The translations under genes and the position numbers were made by a program. A stretch of DNA of 8,749 nt from Bacteroidales bacterium UBA4363 (GTDB taxonomy: Bacteria; Bacteroidota; Bacteroidia; Bacteroidales; Paludibacteraceae). The stretch lies in assembly GCA_002393965.1 (NCBI GenBank), contig DGSL01000026.1, positions 1 through 8,749 on the forward strand, in the 5' to 3' direction. Below are positions 1 to 8,374 of the stretch, piece by piece (position 1 is the stretch's first letter; each line of letters begins with the position of its first letter). The notes beneath the pieces are model-generated. The model was not told the origin of the DNA and did no database searches. It saw nothing but the letters and a program-made list of their open reading frames with translations.

Positions 1-38
1 CTCGGCTTGCTCCAAAATTGGGCGATGAAGAGGTGGCG
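1..38 (+). repeat. Terminal fragment of the intergenic repeat module
   Basis: Positions 1-24 are identical to 8644-8667 in the same orientation. Weaker similarity continues to a shared 8-bp block (31-38 against 8676-8683). The first 13 bases also occur at 8504-8516. The window therefore opens inside the end of a repeat module whose fuller copy lies upstream of the atp operon. It lies beyond the terminator of the last gene and shows no coding signs of its own. Confidence 0.8.
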
Positions 39-42
39 TATT

Positions 43-73
43 AAAAAAACGGGCGTGACAGATGTCACACCCG
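43..73 (-). terminator. Intrinsic terminator ending the operon
   Basis: On the minus strand, 73-63 (CGGGTGTGACA) can pair with 60-50 (TGTCACGCCCG) in an 11-bp stem with one G-U wobble. The innermost pair probably opens to give a four-base loop. The stem is followed at once by seven T residues (49-43). This is a textbook Rho-independent terminator placed 35 bases past the stop codon of the nitroreductase gene. It is the only such structure seen in the window, so it probably ends the whole atp transcript. Confidence 0.92.
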
Positions 74-108
74 AGCATTTACGTGAGTCTAACTTCTTTT
101 CCGGTATC

Positions 109-750
109 TTATTCAGCGCGATAGCCGACGGGGTGGTTGATCATGAAACGGTGGGAGTCGGTCAAGCCCAGCGCCTGTTTCAGCGCATCACGATCCATGG
201 TATAGCGCGGTACGGTGATGAGTCCCAGTGCGGTGCTGGCGAGGCAGATATTCTGGCTGACGTAGCCGGCATCCTCGGCAGCGAGGATCACGGTACGGTC
301 GCCCCTGTCGCCGAGTCGTGCAAGGTCACTGACGACAATCAGGAAAACGGGTGCATTCGCCACCCCCTGCTGTCGGTCAGCCACGGACTTACGCACGTCG
401 GTTGACGTCACCTTACGGAGTGTATTATCCGCCGGCACGTAAACCGATACACCGTCCTTCGTAGCCACATAGACGGAGATATCCTGCGCATTGACTGCCG
501 TAGGAGCGGTGAGATGTCCGTCGGTGCGGTTGACGCCAGTAGCCGCCCAAAGGAGGGAACTCAGCGTCTCAAGACTGAGGGGCCGTTCGCTGAACGAGCG
601 TTCAGAATGGCGGTCCTGCAAAGCCTGGAAGAGCGTCATGGACGCCGACTTGTCCGGAGCGGGCAGACGGATGATATCTTGAGCAAAAGCCCAGGAGGAG
701 AAAACGATGACACAAGAAAGGAGAATCCAACGTCGCATGAAAACTTTCAT
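109..750 (-). CDS. Exported SagB/ThcOx-like nitroreductase family protein
   Basis: This is a 213-residue protein of the FMN-dependent nitroreductase fold, closest by motif to the SagB/ThcOx type. Residues 1-23 form a signal peptide (MKVFMRRW, a hydrophobic stretch, then AFA before Gln24), so the enzyme should act in the periplasm. Family motifs seen are R47-x-S49-x-R51 followed by PL, the LLWAATGVNR block (66-75), APTAVNAQ (82-89), the QNICLASTALGL helix (166-177) and HPVGY near the C-terminus. Such proteins are usually homodimeric flavin oxidoreductases; the substrate here cannot be told. The gene lies 56 bp downstream of atpG with no visible terminator or Bacteroides-type promoter between them, so co-transcription with the atp genes is inferred. 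The start at 750 is uncertain because Met5 is also possible, and neither has a Shine-Dalgarno site. The length is normal for a single-domain member. Family assignment is firm, substrate unknown. Confidence 0.85.
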   Translation of the reverse strand: MKVFMRRWILLSCVIVFSSWAFAQDIIRLPAPDKSASMTLFQALQDRHSERSFSERPLSLETLSSLLWAATGVNRTDGHLTAPTAVNAQDISVYVATKDGVSVYVPADNTLRKVTSTDVRKSVADRQQGVANAPVFLIVVSDLARLGDRGDRTVILAAEDAGYVSQNICLASTALGLITVPRYTMDRDALKQALGLTDSHRFMINHPVGYRAE

Positions 751-806
751 TGGTTTAAATTGGTATTTGCATGGTTTTGTGTTTTCACTTTACGCCGGAC
801 GATGAC

Positions 807-1676
807 TTAGGACTTCAGTCCCTCCGATCCGCTGACGATATCGATCAGTTCGTTGGTAATTGCCGCCTGACGTGCCTTGTTGTACTTGAGCGTGAGTTCC
901 TGAATGAGTTCGGTCGCATTGTCCGTAGCGATCTGCATTGCGGTGGTCCGAGCGCCGTGTTCCGCAGCGATAGAGTCGAGAATTGCCCCGTAGAGTTGGA
1001 GCCGCACGACGCGTGGCACGAGTTGTTCGATGACGCGGGAACGGTCGGGTTCGAGGATATAGTCGAGTTTCGAAGCAGGAGCATCGGACGCAGGCGCTAC
1101 GGGGAGGAACTGTTCGCACCGCACCTCCTGCTGAGCCGCATTCTTGAAATGGTTGTAGATAAGGATCACACGGTCGATCTTACGTTCGCAGAAGAGCGAG
1201 ATAATCTCATCCACGAGAGCTCCAGTGCGGTCGTAGTCGGGCGTATCGACGAGGGCATCGAGATTGGAAGAGGCGGCATAGCCAGCCTTGGCGAGAGCTG
1301 CCGCCATCTTCTTACCGATGGGATAGACCAAGATGTCCTTCGGAGCGAGGTGGGAGTAAGAAGAGAGGGTCTGGAGAGCCGCCTTGATGGCATTGGAATT
1401 GAATGCGCCACAGAGGCTGGAATTGGACGAAACAGCGATGACCGCCACCCGGTGTACCTCGCGTTGCTGAGCGAGCGGGACGCTGAGAGCCTCGGTCGAA
1501 GAAGCCACGTAATTAGCCAGCATCTCTCCGAGCTTCGCCTGGTAGGGCAGGAAACTCGTGATAGCATCCTGGGCGCGTCGCAGTTTCGCTGCCGAGACCA
1601 GTTTCATGGCACTCGTGATTTTACTCGTTGAGGTTACCGAAGCGATTCTTGCTCTGACTTCCTTTAGTGATGGCAT
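807..1676 (-). CDS. atpG: F-type ATP synthase subunit gamma
   Basis: This 289-residue protein is the central rotor shaft linking the c-ring to the alpha3-beta3 head. The N-terminal helix carries the family signature SLKEVRARIASVTSTSKIT followed by AMKLVSAAKLRRAQ (residues 3-36). The C-terminal helix has AARTTAMQ-like and ATDNA motifs and the near-invariant LTLKYNKARQAAITNEL (261-277). Together these form the antiparallel coiled coil. The middle (about 75-210) is the Rossmann-like domain. Length matches other gamma subunits. It is the last atp gene, 26 bp after atpA. Its start is supported by AAGGAG nine bases upstream, the only canonical Shine-Dalgarno site noticed in the operon. Confidence 0.98.
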   Translation of the reverse strand: MPSLKEVRARIASVTSTSKITSAMKLVSAAKLRRAQDAITSFLPYQAKLGEMLANYVASSTEALSVPLAQQREVHRVAVIAVSSNSSLCGAFNSNAIKAALQTLSSYSHLAPKDILVYPIGKKMAAALAKAGYAASSNLDALVDTPDYDRTGALVDEIISLFCERKIDRVILIYNHFKNAAQQEVRCEQFLPVAPASDAPASKLDYILEPDRSRVIEQLVPRVVRLQLYGAILDSIAAEHGARTTAMQIATDNATELIQELTLKYNKARQAAITNELIDIVSGSEGLKS

Positions 1677-1685
1677 GGTGCTACT

Positions 1686-1691
1686 CTCCTT
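1686..1691 (-). promoter_or_regulatory. Canonical Shine-Dalgarno site of atpG
   Basis: AAGGAG on the minus strand is separated from the atpG ATG by nine bases, and lies in a purine-rich run (AGAGGAAGGAGAG). The other genes here have A-rich leaders and no comparable site, in keeping with the known rarity of Shine-Dalgarno use in Bacteroidota. The site fixes the atpG start. Confidence 0.7.
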
Positions 1692-1702
1692 CCTCTAAGT
1701 TA

Positions 1703-3289
1703 TCATTTCTTGTAAGAGACGTCGATGAGATTCTCCGCCTCCTTCTTGAGCGTCTCCATGATCTCGTCGGTAATCTTACCGCCACGGAGCACGTCAAGGA
1801 CATCGGTCCGGTGTTTCATCTCGAGCATGTCGAGAAATTCCTTCTCGAACTCGTGGATGCGGTCGATGGCCACGTTGGCGAGCAGCCCCTTGGTACCGAG
1901 GTAGATGATGGCGATCTGCTTCTCTACGGGCATCGGCGTATATTGTCCCTGCTTGAGGAGCTCGACGTTCTTGGCACCCTTGTCGAGAATCGACTTGGTG
2001 ACGGCATCGAGGTCGGATCCGAACTTGGCAAACGCCGCGAGTTCACGGTACTGAGCCTGGTCGAGTTTCAGCGTACCTGCCACCTTCTTCATTGCCTTAG
2101 ACTGCGCGTTACCGCCCACACGGCTCACGGAGATGCCGACGTTGATGGCCGGTCGTACACCCGCGTTGAAGAGGTCGGTCTCGAGGAATATCTGGCCGTC
2201 GGTAATGGAAATCACATTGGTTGGGATATAGGCCGAGACGTCGCCAGCCTGAGTCTCGATAATCGGCAGTGCGGTGAGGGATCCACCTCCCTTGACGATC
2301 GGCTTCATCGAATCCGGCAGGTCGTTCATGGAGCGTGCCACATCGTCGCTGGCGATAATCTTGGCAGCGCGTTCGAGCAGACGGCTATGGAGGTAGAAGA
2401 TATCACCCGGGTATGCCTCACGCCCTGGTGGGCGTCGGAGGATAAGCGAGACCTCACGGTAGGCGACCGCCTGTTTGGAGAGGTCGTCATAGACCACGAG
2501 CGCGTGACGGCCCGTATCGCGGAAATACTCACCGATAGCAGCACCGGCATACGGTGCGTAGTACTGCATGGCGGCAGGGTCGGATGCCGTAGCGGAAACG
2601 ACGATGGTATAGTCCATGGCACCGTGTTCCTGGAGCGTGCGTACGAGGTTAGCCACGGTAGAGGCCTTCTGTCCTACTGCGACATAGATACAATAGACAG
2701 GGTCGCCGTTCTTGAAATTCTCCTTCTGGTTGATAATGGTATCGATCGCGATTGCCGTCTTACCTGTCTGACGGTCGCCGATGATCAGCTCACGCTGTCC
2801 ACGTCCGATCGGGATCTGCGAGTCGATCGCCTTGAGACCTGTCTGAAGAGGTTGGTTGACGGGTTGGCGGAAGACAACTCCCGGTGCCTTTCGTTCGAGA
2901 GGCATCTCGTAGAGTTCACCCTGGACAGGTCCCTTTCCGTCGATTGGGTTGCCGAGCGAATCGACGACGCGTCCGAGCAGTCCCTCGCCTGCCATGACCG
3001 AGGCGATACGCCCTGTACGCTTGACGCTGAATCCCTCCTTGATTTCCTCGGTAGGTCCGAAGAGCACGGCACCTACGTTATCTTCCTCAAGATTGAGCAC
3101 GACACCCATCATCCCATTCTCGAACTGGATGAGCTCGTTGGACTGCACATTGTCGAGTCCGTAGATGCGGGCCACGCCGTCACTCACTTGCAAAACCTTA
3201 CCTACCTCCTCCAGTTTCGTAGCATTCTGCATGCCATCGAGCTGTTGTTTGAGGATGTCGAACACCTCACTTGGTTTGATATCGGACAT
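1703..3289 (-). CDS. atpA: F-type ATP synthase subunit alpha
   Basis: This 528-residue protein forms the non-catalytic nucleotide-binding subunits of the F1 head. The N-terminal beta-barrel covers about residues 25-95. The P-loop is GDRQTGKT (171-178), with Gln174 where catalytic beta has a glycine-rich loop. The Walker B region is ALVVYDDL (263-270). The conserved GGGSLTALP and [22 protein letters not shown] blocks follow at about 334-366. The arginine finger is predicted to be Arg390 in VSRVGG. A linker of about 26 residues (310-335) between SRLLERAA and GSLTALP is somewhat longer than in E. coli. The gene ends in tandem stops TGA-TAA, as does atpD. The start at 3289 is followed by MSDI and preceded by a leader nearly identical to that of atpD. 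Gaps are 25 bp to atpH and 26 bp to atpG. Confidence 0.99.
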   Translation of the reverse strand: MSDIKPSEVFDILKQQLDGMQNATKLEEVGKVLQVSDGVARIYGLDNVQSNELIQFENGMMGVVLNLEEDNVGAVLFGPTEEIKEGFSVKRTGRIASVMAGEGLLGRVVDSLGNPIDGKGPVQGELYEMPLERKAPGVVFRQPVNQPLQTGLKAIDSQIPIGRGQRELIIGDRQTGKTAIAIDTIINQKENFKNGDPVYCIYVAVGQKASTVANLVRTLQEHGAMDYTIVVSATASDPAAMQYYAPYAGAAIGEYFRDTGRHALVVYDDLSKQAVAYREVSLILRRPPGREAYPGDIFYLHSRLLERAAKIIASDDVARSMNDLPDSMKPIVKGGGSLTALPIIETQAGDVSAYIPTNVISITDGQIFLETDLFNAGVRPAINVGISVSRVGGNAQSKAMKKVAGTLKLDQAQYRELAAFAKFGSDLDAVTKSILDKGAKNVELLKQGQYTPMPVEKQIAIIYLGTKGLLANVAIDRIHEFEKEFLDMLEMKHRTDVLDVLRGGKITDEIMETLKKEAENLIDVSYKK

Positions 3290-3298
3290 AGTTTTATT
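3290..3298 (-). promoter_or_regulatory. A-rich translation leader of atpA
   Basis: The leader reads AATAAAACT directly before the ATG, and the same string with one change (AATAAAACA) precedes atpD. No Shine-Dalgarno site is present. A-rich bases just upstream of the start are known to promote initiation in Bacteroidota, so this is probably the initiation signal. Confidence 0.5.
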
Positions 3299-3314
3299 CT
3301 GTTTGATTATGATT

Positions 3315-3854
3315 TTATTTTCCTGTCAAATGATTCTCTATTTCGCGCAACTGCGTACGCACACTGGCGTCGAGTCGGGAATTATTGATTTCGAGCACGA
3401 AGCCCCCGATGAGCGAAGAGTCGGTCTCACGAGTAAGGAGAGCCTCAACGCCAGAGGTCTTGCGAATGAACTCCCGAAGGCGTTCGAAGACGGAAGGGTC
3501 GAGTGGGCGTGCGGAGACAATCTTACCGAGCACGATGTGTTTCTCCTTGCGGTAGATATCGAGGAACGACATGACCATAAACTGGAAGAGAGACTCGCGT
3601 TCCTTCTCGATTACAAAATGGAAGAACTGTCGGAGCAGCGGAAGAGCCTCCTTGCCGGCGGCGGTGAGCAAGAGTTTTTCCTTGTCGTCGCTACCGAAAA
3701 GCGGATTGGACAGAGCGTCGGACAGTTCAGGCATCTTGAAGAACACCTCGGAGAGGTGTTGCACCTGTTCGAAGAGTTGCTGTTCAACTCCCTGTTCGGA
3801 AGCCAGCGCATAGAGTGCGCGTGCGTATCGGACAGATATTTTGCCTATATTCAT
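3315..3854 (-). CDS. atpH: F-type ATP synthase subunit delta
   Basis: This 179-residue protein (OSCP homologue) sits on top of the F1 head and holds the b-subunit stalk. The N-terminal helical domain begins with the family motif [12 protein letters not shown] (residues 7-18). The C-terminal domain carries the typical [20 protein letters not shown] run (145-164) followed by VRTQL. Length is normal. It begins 13 bp after the atpF stop codon and ends 25 bp before atpA. Its presence separates this operon from the N-ATPase type, which also begins with beta and epsilon but lacks delta. Confidence 0.97.
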   Translation of the reverse strand: MNIGKISVRYARALYALASEQGVEQQLFEQVQHLSEVFFKMPELSDALSNPLFGSDDKEKLLLTAAGKEALPLLRQFFHFVIEKERESLFQFMVMSFLDIYRKEKHIVLGKIVSARPLDPSVFERLREFIRKTSGVEALLTRETDSSLIGGFVLEINNSRLDASVRTQLREIENHLTGK

Positions 3855-3867
3855 GCCTATCGGACAA

Positions 3868-4368
3868 TTAATTGTTTAGCACTTGGTCTTCCTCGATGAG
3901 CCGGTTGACCAAGTCCATCTGAGCCTGGTCGTTCTCGAGATCTTTACGAAGGACCTTCTCGGCGATATTGACAGAGAGTCGTGCCACCTCGTTGCGAACA
4001 TCCTTGAGTGCCTGTTGGCGTTCCGCCTCGATGGATGCGCGTGCTTCGGCGATAATCTTATCCGCCTTCTCGCGCGCCTTTCCTTCCGCCTCTGCCTCGA
4101 GTCGTGCCTGCATTTCCTTGACTGTCTTGATTGCCTGATTCTGTTCCTCGGTTGCCTTGGCAAGGATTGCCTTGCGTTCCTCCTCGATCTTCTCGAGTTT
4201 GGCATGCGCCTCATCGGCGACCTTCACGGCATTGTTGATATAGTCCTCGCGTTCGGAGATTGCCTTCGTGATATAGGGGTAGGCAAACTTACCGAGGATG
4301 AACAACAGGAGCAGGAAGACGACCAGCATCCAGATGACGAGTCCCGATTCCGGATTGAATAGATCCAT
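3868..4368 (-). CDS. atpF: F-type ATP synthase subunit b
   Basis: This 166-residue protein forms the peripheral stalk as a dimer. A single N-terminal membrane helix (about residues 9-29) is preceded by the short MDLFNPESG segment usual for subunit b. The rest is a long charged helix rich in Glu, Lys, Ala and Arg (about 35-145), expected to form a right-handed coiled coil. The C-terminal part binds delta. Only one b-type gene is present, so a homodimer is expected rather than the b/b' pair of photosynthetic bacteria. It follows a 160-bp spacer after atpE, much longer than the other gaps, and its leader is AGAAAGAT before the ATG. Confidence 0.97.
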   Translation of the reverse strand: MDLFNPESGLVIWMLVVFLLLLFILGKFAYPYITKAISEREDYINNAVKVADEAHAKLEKIEEERKAILAKATEEQNQAIKTVKEMQARLEAEAEGKAREKADKIIAEARASIEAERQQALKDVRNEVARLSVNIAEKVLRKDLENDQAQMDLVNRLIEEDQVLNN

Positions 4369-4437
4369 ATCTTTCTGTGTTTAAAAAATTGAGTTTTTGC
4401 GCATCGGTGAACAGGTCATCAGGAGTATGATTCAGAT

Positions 4438-4468
4438 CGGTGTGGCAGACGATATTGTCCGCTCACCG
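4438..4468 (-). promoter_or_regulatory. Stem-loop in the atpE-atpF spacer
   Basis: On the minus strand, CGGTG (4468-4464) pairs with CACCG (4442-4438), and GCGGAC (4462-4457) pairs with GTCTGC (4450-4445) with one G-U pair. The loop is AATATC and a small 1x2 internal loop separates the stems, giving 11 pairs in all. No T-run follows, so it is not an intrinsic terminator. It lies in the middle of the only long gap in the operon (4369-4528), just downstream of the c-subunit gene. A role in mRNA processing or protecting the atpE message is inference. Confidence 0.45.
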
Positions 4469-4528
4469 GAAGACACGAACCAGCGACCCGAGTCCTCAGA
4501 TGCGATAAGACAGGCTTCGGTAATCTGA

Positions 4529-4840
<312 letters not shown>

Positions 4841-4851
4841 TACAAAAAGAC

Positions 4852-5940
4852 TCAGGCACTTTCGTGTGCTTCGGCGTGTTCGTGCACCTGAGCCAGTCCG
4901 ATGAAGACGGCAGAGAGGAGCGTGAATACATAGGCCTGGAGGAATACGACCAGTACCTCGAGAATCTGCATAGCCAGAGCGAAGAGGACGGAGAACACTC
5001 CCACCCCGGCTCCGAGAGCCGGGCTGATGGCGCCGAACATAAAGATCAGAGCCATGAACACCAATTCGATGATATGTCCCGCCAGGATATTGGCAAAGAG
5101 ACGGATCATCAGGGCGAGCGGTTTGGTGAATACCCCAATGAACTCGAGGAGCGGCATGAGAGGGACAGGGCATTTAAGCCACATAGGAGCCGCCGGGACG
5201 AGGAAGATATCCTTCCAATAGTCCTTCGTGGCGAAGACATTGACGAAAACGAACGTGATCACGGCGAGTACGCTGGTTACGGCGAGGTTGCCCGTCACGT
5301 TGGCTCCGCCCGGGAAGATCGGGATGAGTCCGAGAATATTATTGACGAGGATGAAGAAAAACGCCGTGAGGAGGTAGGGCGTATAGCGTTCGTAGCCCTT
5401 ACCGATACAGGGTTTAATCACCTCGTTGATGACAAAGAGCACAATCACCTCCATGCAACCGAGGAAGCCACCCGGAGCGCGTCGTGGGTTGCGGCGGTAG
5501 AAGCGCGCCATGAGCAGGAATATGACCAGAAGGATGGTTGCAGAGAGAAGTATTTCGAATACGTTCTTCGTAATGGAGAAGTCCCATGGACGGACCTCGC
5601 CGCCATCGATGATCTCGACGAGTCGTCCTCTCTGAGCCGGCTGTTCGGAGAGGCGGAACGTCGCGCCGGCATAGGTGAACGTTGCACCGTCCTCGGGTAT
5701 GCGGCTGGAAGAGAAGAGGCACCAGCCGTGTTCTTGGCTCTTGACAATGACAGGAAGCGGCACGGAGACATGGTGTCCGCCGATTGCGGTCACGTGCCAG
5801 GCGTATGCATTGCGGATATGTCCGAAGACGAAATCGCCCGGTGAGAACGCCTTCTCCTCGTTCTGAGACGCAAAGGCGGTCACGGCGGAAGCGAGAAGTA
5901 CCAGCAGCAAACAAACTTTATTACGGATCTGTCTGATCAT
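4852..5940 (-). CDS. atpB: F-type ATP synthase subunit a, with periplasmic N-terminal domain
   Basis: This 362-residue membrane protein forms the proton half-channels against the c-ring. Residues 1-24 look like a signal peptide (MIRQIRNK, a hydrophobic core, TAFA). They are followed by a soluble segment to about 120, far longer than in E. coli (271 residues in all), a form usual in Bacteroidota. Membrane helices begin near 126, with further ones around 186-209, 214-237, 260-303 and 312-351. The essential arginine is Arg280 in LALMIRLFANILAGH, with Asn284 beside it. Aligned to E. coli, Glu219 is replaced by His289 and His245 by Glu328, a reciprocal exchange also seen in mitochondria; Gln252 is kept as Gln335. 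The C-terminus ends in a His/Glu-rich tail (HEHAEAHESA). It starts 6 bp after the small membrane protein gene. Confidence 0.97.
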   Translation of the reverse strand: MIRQIRNKVCLLLVLLASAVTAFASQNEEKAFSPGDFVFGHIRNAYAWHVTAIGGHHVSVPLPVIVKSQEHGWCLFSSSRIPEDGATFTYAGATFRLSEQPAQRGRLVEIIDGGEVRPWDFSITKNVFEILLSATILLVIFLLMARFYRRNPRRAPGGFLGCMEVIVLFVINEVIKPCIGKGYERYTPYLLTAFFFILVNNILGLIPIFPGGANVTGNLAVTSVLAVITFVFVNVFATKDYWKDIFLVPAAPMWLKCPVPLMPLLEFIGVFTKPLALMIRLFANILAGHIIELVFMALIFMFGAISPALGAGVGVFSVLFALAMQILEVLVVFLQAYVFTLLSAVFIGLAQVHEHAEAHESA

Positions 5941-5946
5941 AACCTG

Positions 5947-6312
5947 TTATTTGTCTTTGTTTTTATTCAAATCCAGGAACATCCAGGACTCGTATATCAA
6001 ATAGATGAGGAAGAACGCGGCAAAAGTCAGGGCGAAGGGCAGTACCCCTTCCTTCACCAGGAAGGCATAGGCAAAGAGCAGGAGAAGCGAGAGGATGAGT
6101 TTGAGGACCTTGACACCCATGATCACATTGATGCCATGTCCCTTTGCCTGCCATGCGACGCTGACCGTAACGGAGCCGAGAAACACGAAGAAAGCCGGAA
6201 TCAGGGCCGAGAAGGGGAAACGGTACTGCGTGAGGACAGTGGAGAAAAGCACCTCCATCGTCACGGAGAGGAGCAGCATCAGCACGAACAGCACAATCAG
6301 GTAACGCTTCAT
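5947..6312 (-). CDS. Small four-helix membrane protein of the atp operon (AtpI/AtpR-like position)
   Basis: This 121-residue hydrophobic protein has four likely membrane helices (about 5-25, 34-53, 63-86 and 90-112) and a charged C-terminus (NKNKDK). I see no catalytic motif. It lies 3 bp after the atpC stop and 6 bp before atpB, so it is translated as part of the operon. By position, size and helix number it resembles AtpI (UncI), which helps assemble the c-ring or supply ions in other bacteria, and AtpR, which sits between atpC and atpB in N-ATPase operons. Sequence identity to either is not evident by eye. A role in assembling the a/c membrane sector is inference. A small membrane gene at this place is, as I recall it, common in Bacteroidota atp operons. 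Confidence 0.8.
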   Translation of the reverse strand: MKRYLIVLFVLMLLLSVTMEVLFSTVLTQYRFPFSALIPAFFVFLGSVTVSVAWQAKGHGINVIMGVKVLKLILSLLLLFAYAFLVKEGVLPFALTFAAFFLIYLIYESWMFLDLNKNKDK

Positions 6313-6315
6313 GCC

Positions 6316-6582
6316 TTATTCTTCTTCAAACTTGTCAGATAACACTCGTTCGACGCACACAGAGACCTGATCATTGCGTACCTCGACAAACCCGCCATCC
6401 ACGTGGAAACGCCTGAGTTCCTTTCCGTCGTTGCGGCAGATAAGGTTACCCTCCTTGAGCGTCGAGATGAGAGCCGCATGTTTAGGCCAGATGGTAAAAG
6501 AGCCCATTTCGCCCGGCACGGTCACGGAATCCACTTCGCCTTCGAACAGCGTTTTTTGAGGAGATAAGAGAACGAACTTCAT
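6316..6582 (-). CDS. atpC: F-type ATP synthase subunit epsilon, short form
   Basis: This 88-residue protein is the epsilon subunit that joins the gamma foot to the c-ring. It contains the N-terminal beta-sandwich with typical features: LLSPQKTLFEGEVDSVTVPGEMG (5-27) and the HAAL motif (35-38), then a HVDGGFVEV strand (60-68). It ends at about the point where the beta-sandwich ends. The C-terminal two-helix domain present in E. coli (about 139 residues) is absent. That domain inhibits ATP hydrolysis in other bacteria, so this route of control should not operate here. It starts 42 bp after the atpD stop and ends 3 bp before the next gene. Confidence 0.96.
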   Translation of the reverse strand: MKFVLLSPQKTLFEGEVDSVTVPGEMGSFTIWPKHAALISTLKEGNLICRNDGKELRRFHVDGGFVEVRNDQVSVCVERVLSDKFEEE

Positions 6583-6624
6583 AACTGAGTGTGCGTCAAG
6601 ATGGAAAATCCTGTTTATTCGTTA

Positions 6625-8154
<1,530 letters not shown>

Positions 8155-8184
8155 TTAGATTTAAGATTCGGATGAATATCGGCT

Positions 8185-8215
8185 CAAATTTACACTTTAA
8201 TTCATGACATCCAAA
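8185..8215 (-). promoter_or_regulatory. Bacteroides-type promoter of the atp operon
   Basis: On the minus strand, TTTG (8215-8212) is followed after 19 bp by TAAATTTG (8192-8185), a full match to the primary sigma factor consensus of Bacteroides (TTTG at -33, TAnnTTTG at -7). Transcription should begin near 8178-8180, giving a leader of about 35-40 nt before atpD. It lies in an AT-rich stretch. Consensus, spacing and place all agree; the start site itself is inferred. Confidence 0.75.
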
Positions 8216-8276
8216 TAAATTTTCATTAAAAAGTCTTTTCATTTTGAATTTTGTAAGCATTTTCGCCTTATAGATT

Positions 8277-8292
8277 TCAAATTTATATTTGA
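8277..8292. repeat. AT-rich inverted repeat upstream of the promoter
   Basis: TCAAAT-TTAT-ATTTGA is a perfect 6-bp inverted repeat with a four-base centre, about 60 bp upstream of the -33 element. Its left part, TCAAATTTA, is also found at 8184-8192 inside the promoter. It could be a regulator site or chance in AT-rich DNA; nothing visible decides. Confidence 0.3.
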
Positions 8293-8374
8293 GCAGGTCA
8301 GAAATAGACCTCTTCGACAAGATCCGAGCGAGAGGAAGAGGGTGGTATTGGGGTGGAAGTGTTTTTGGGGGATA
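8286..8374 (+). other. G-rich stretch before the repeat module
   Basis: Four G-tracts of three or more (8340-8342, 8350-8353, 8367-8371, 8375-8377) lie just before and into the module start, and a similar G-rich run precedes copy 2 (8663-8701). A short hairpin, AGGTC-N7-GACCT, is at 8295-8311. No gene or promoter is seen. The stretch may be part of the repeat unit rather than a separate element. Confidence 0.35.

Noticed and set aside
7..405. A 132-codon open frame on the plus strand at the left edge.
   Set aside because: It runs through the terminator and then antisense to the nitroreductase gene, which has clear family motifs and a signal peptide.
682..750. A lipoprotein signal in the nitroreductase from the LLSC sequence at residues 10-13.
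   Set aside because: The cysteine lies within the hydrophobic core too near the N-terminus, and the position before Ser is Leu, which is outside the usual lipobox. The AFA-Gln site fits a type I signal peptide better.
1667..3388. A 573-codon open frame on the plus strand, longer than atpA on the opposite strand.
   Set aside because: It is antisense to atpA over its full length, and atpA has all family motifs. It arises because atpA rarely uses codons whose complement is a stop. Long antisense frames over atpG (771-1631) and atpB (4864-5844) have the same cause.
4384..4390. Possible terminator before atpF from the run of T on the minus strand.
   Set aside because: No GC-rich hairpin precedes the T-run; the stem-loop at 4438-4468 is nearly 50 bases away.
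4394..4432. A 12-codon reading frame in the atpE-atpF spacer as a leader peptide.
   Set aside because: It is very short, has no start signal, and shows no codon pattern of an attenuator such as a run of one amino acid.
8278..8285. A second promoter from another TAAATTTG on the minus strand.
   Set aside because: No TTTG lies 19-21 bp upstream of it, unlike the element at 8185-8192.
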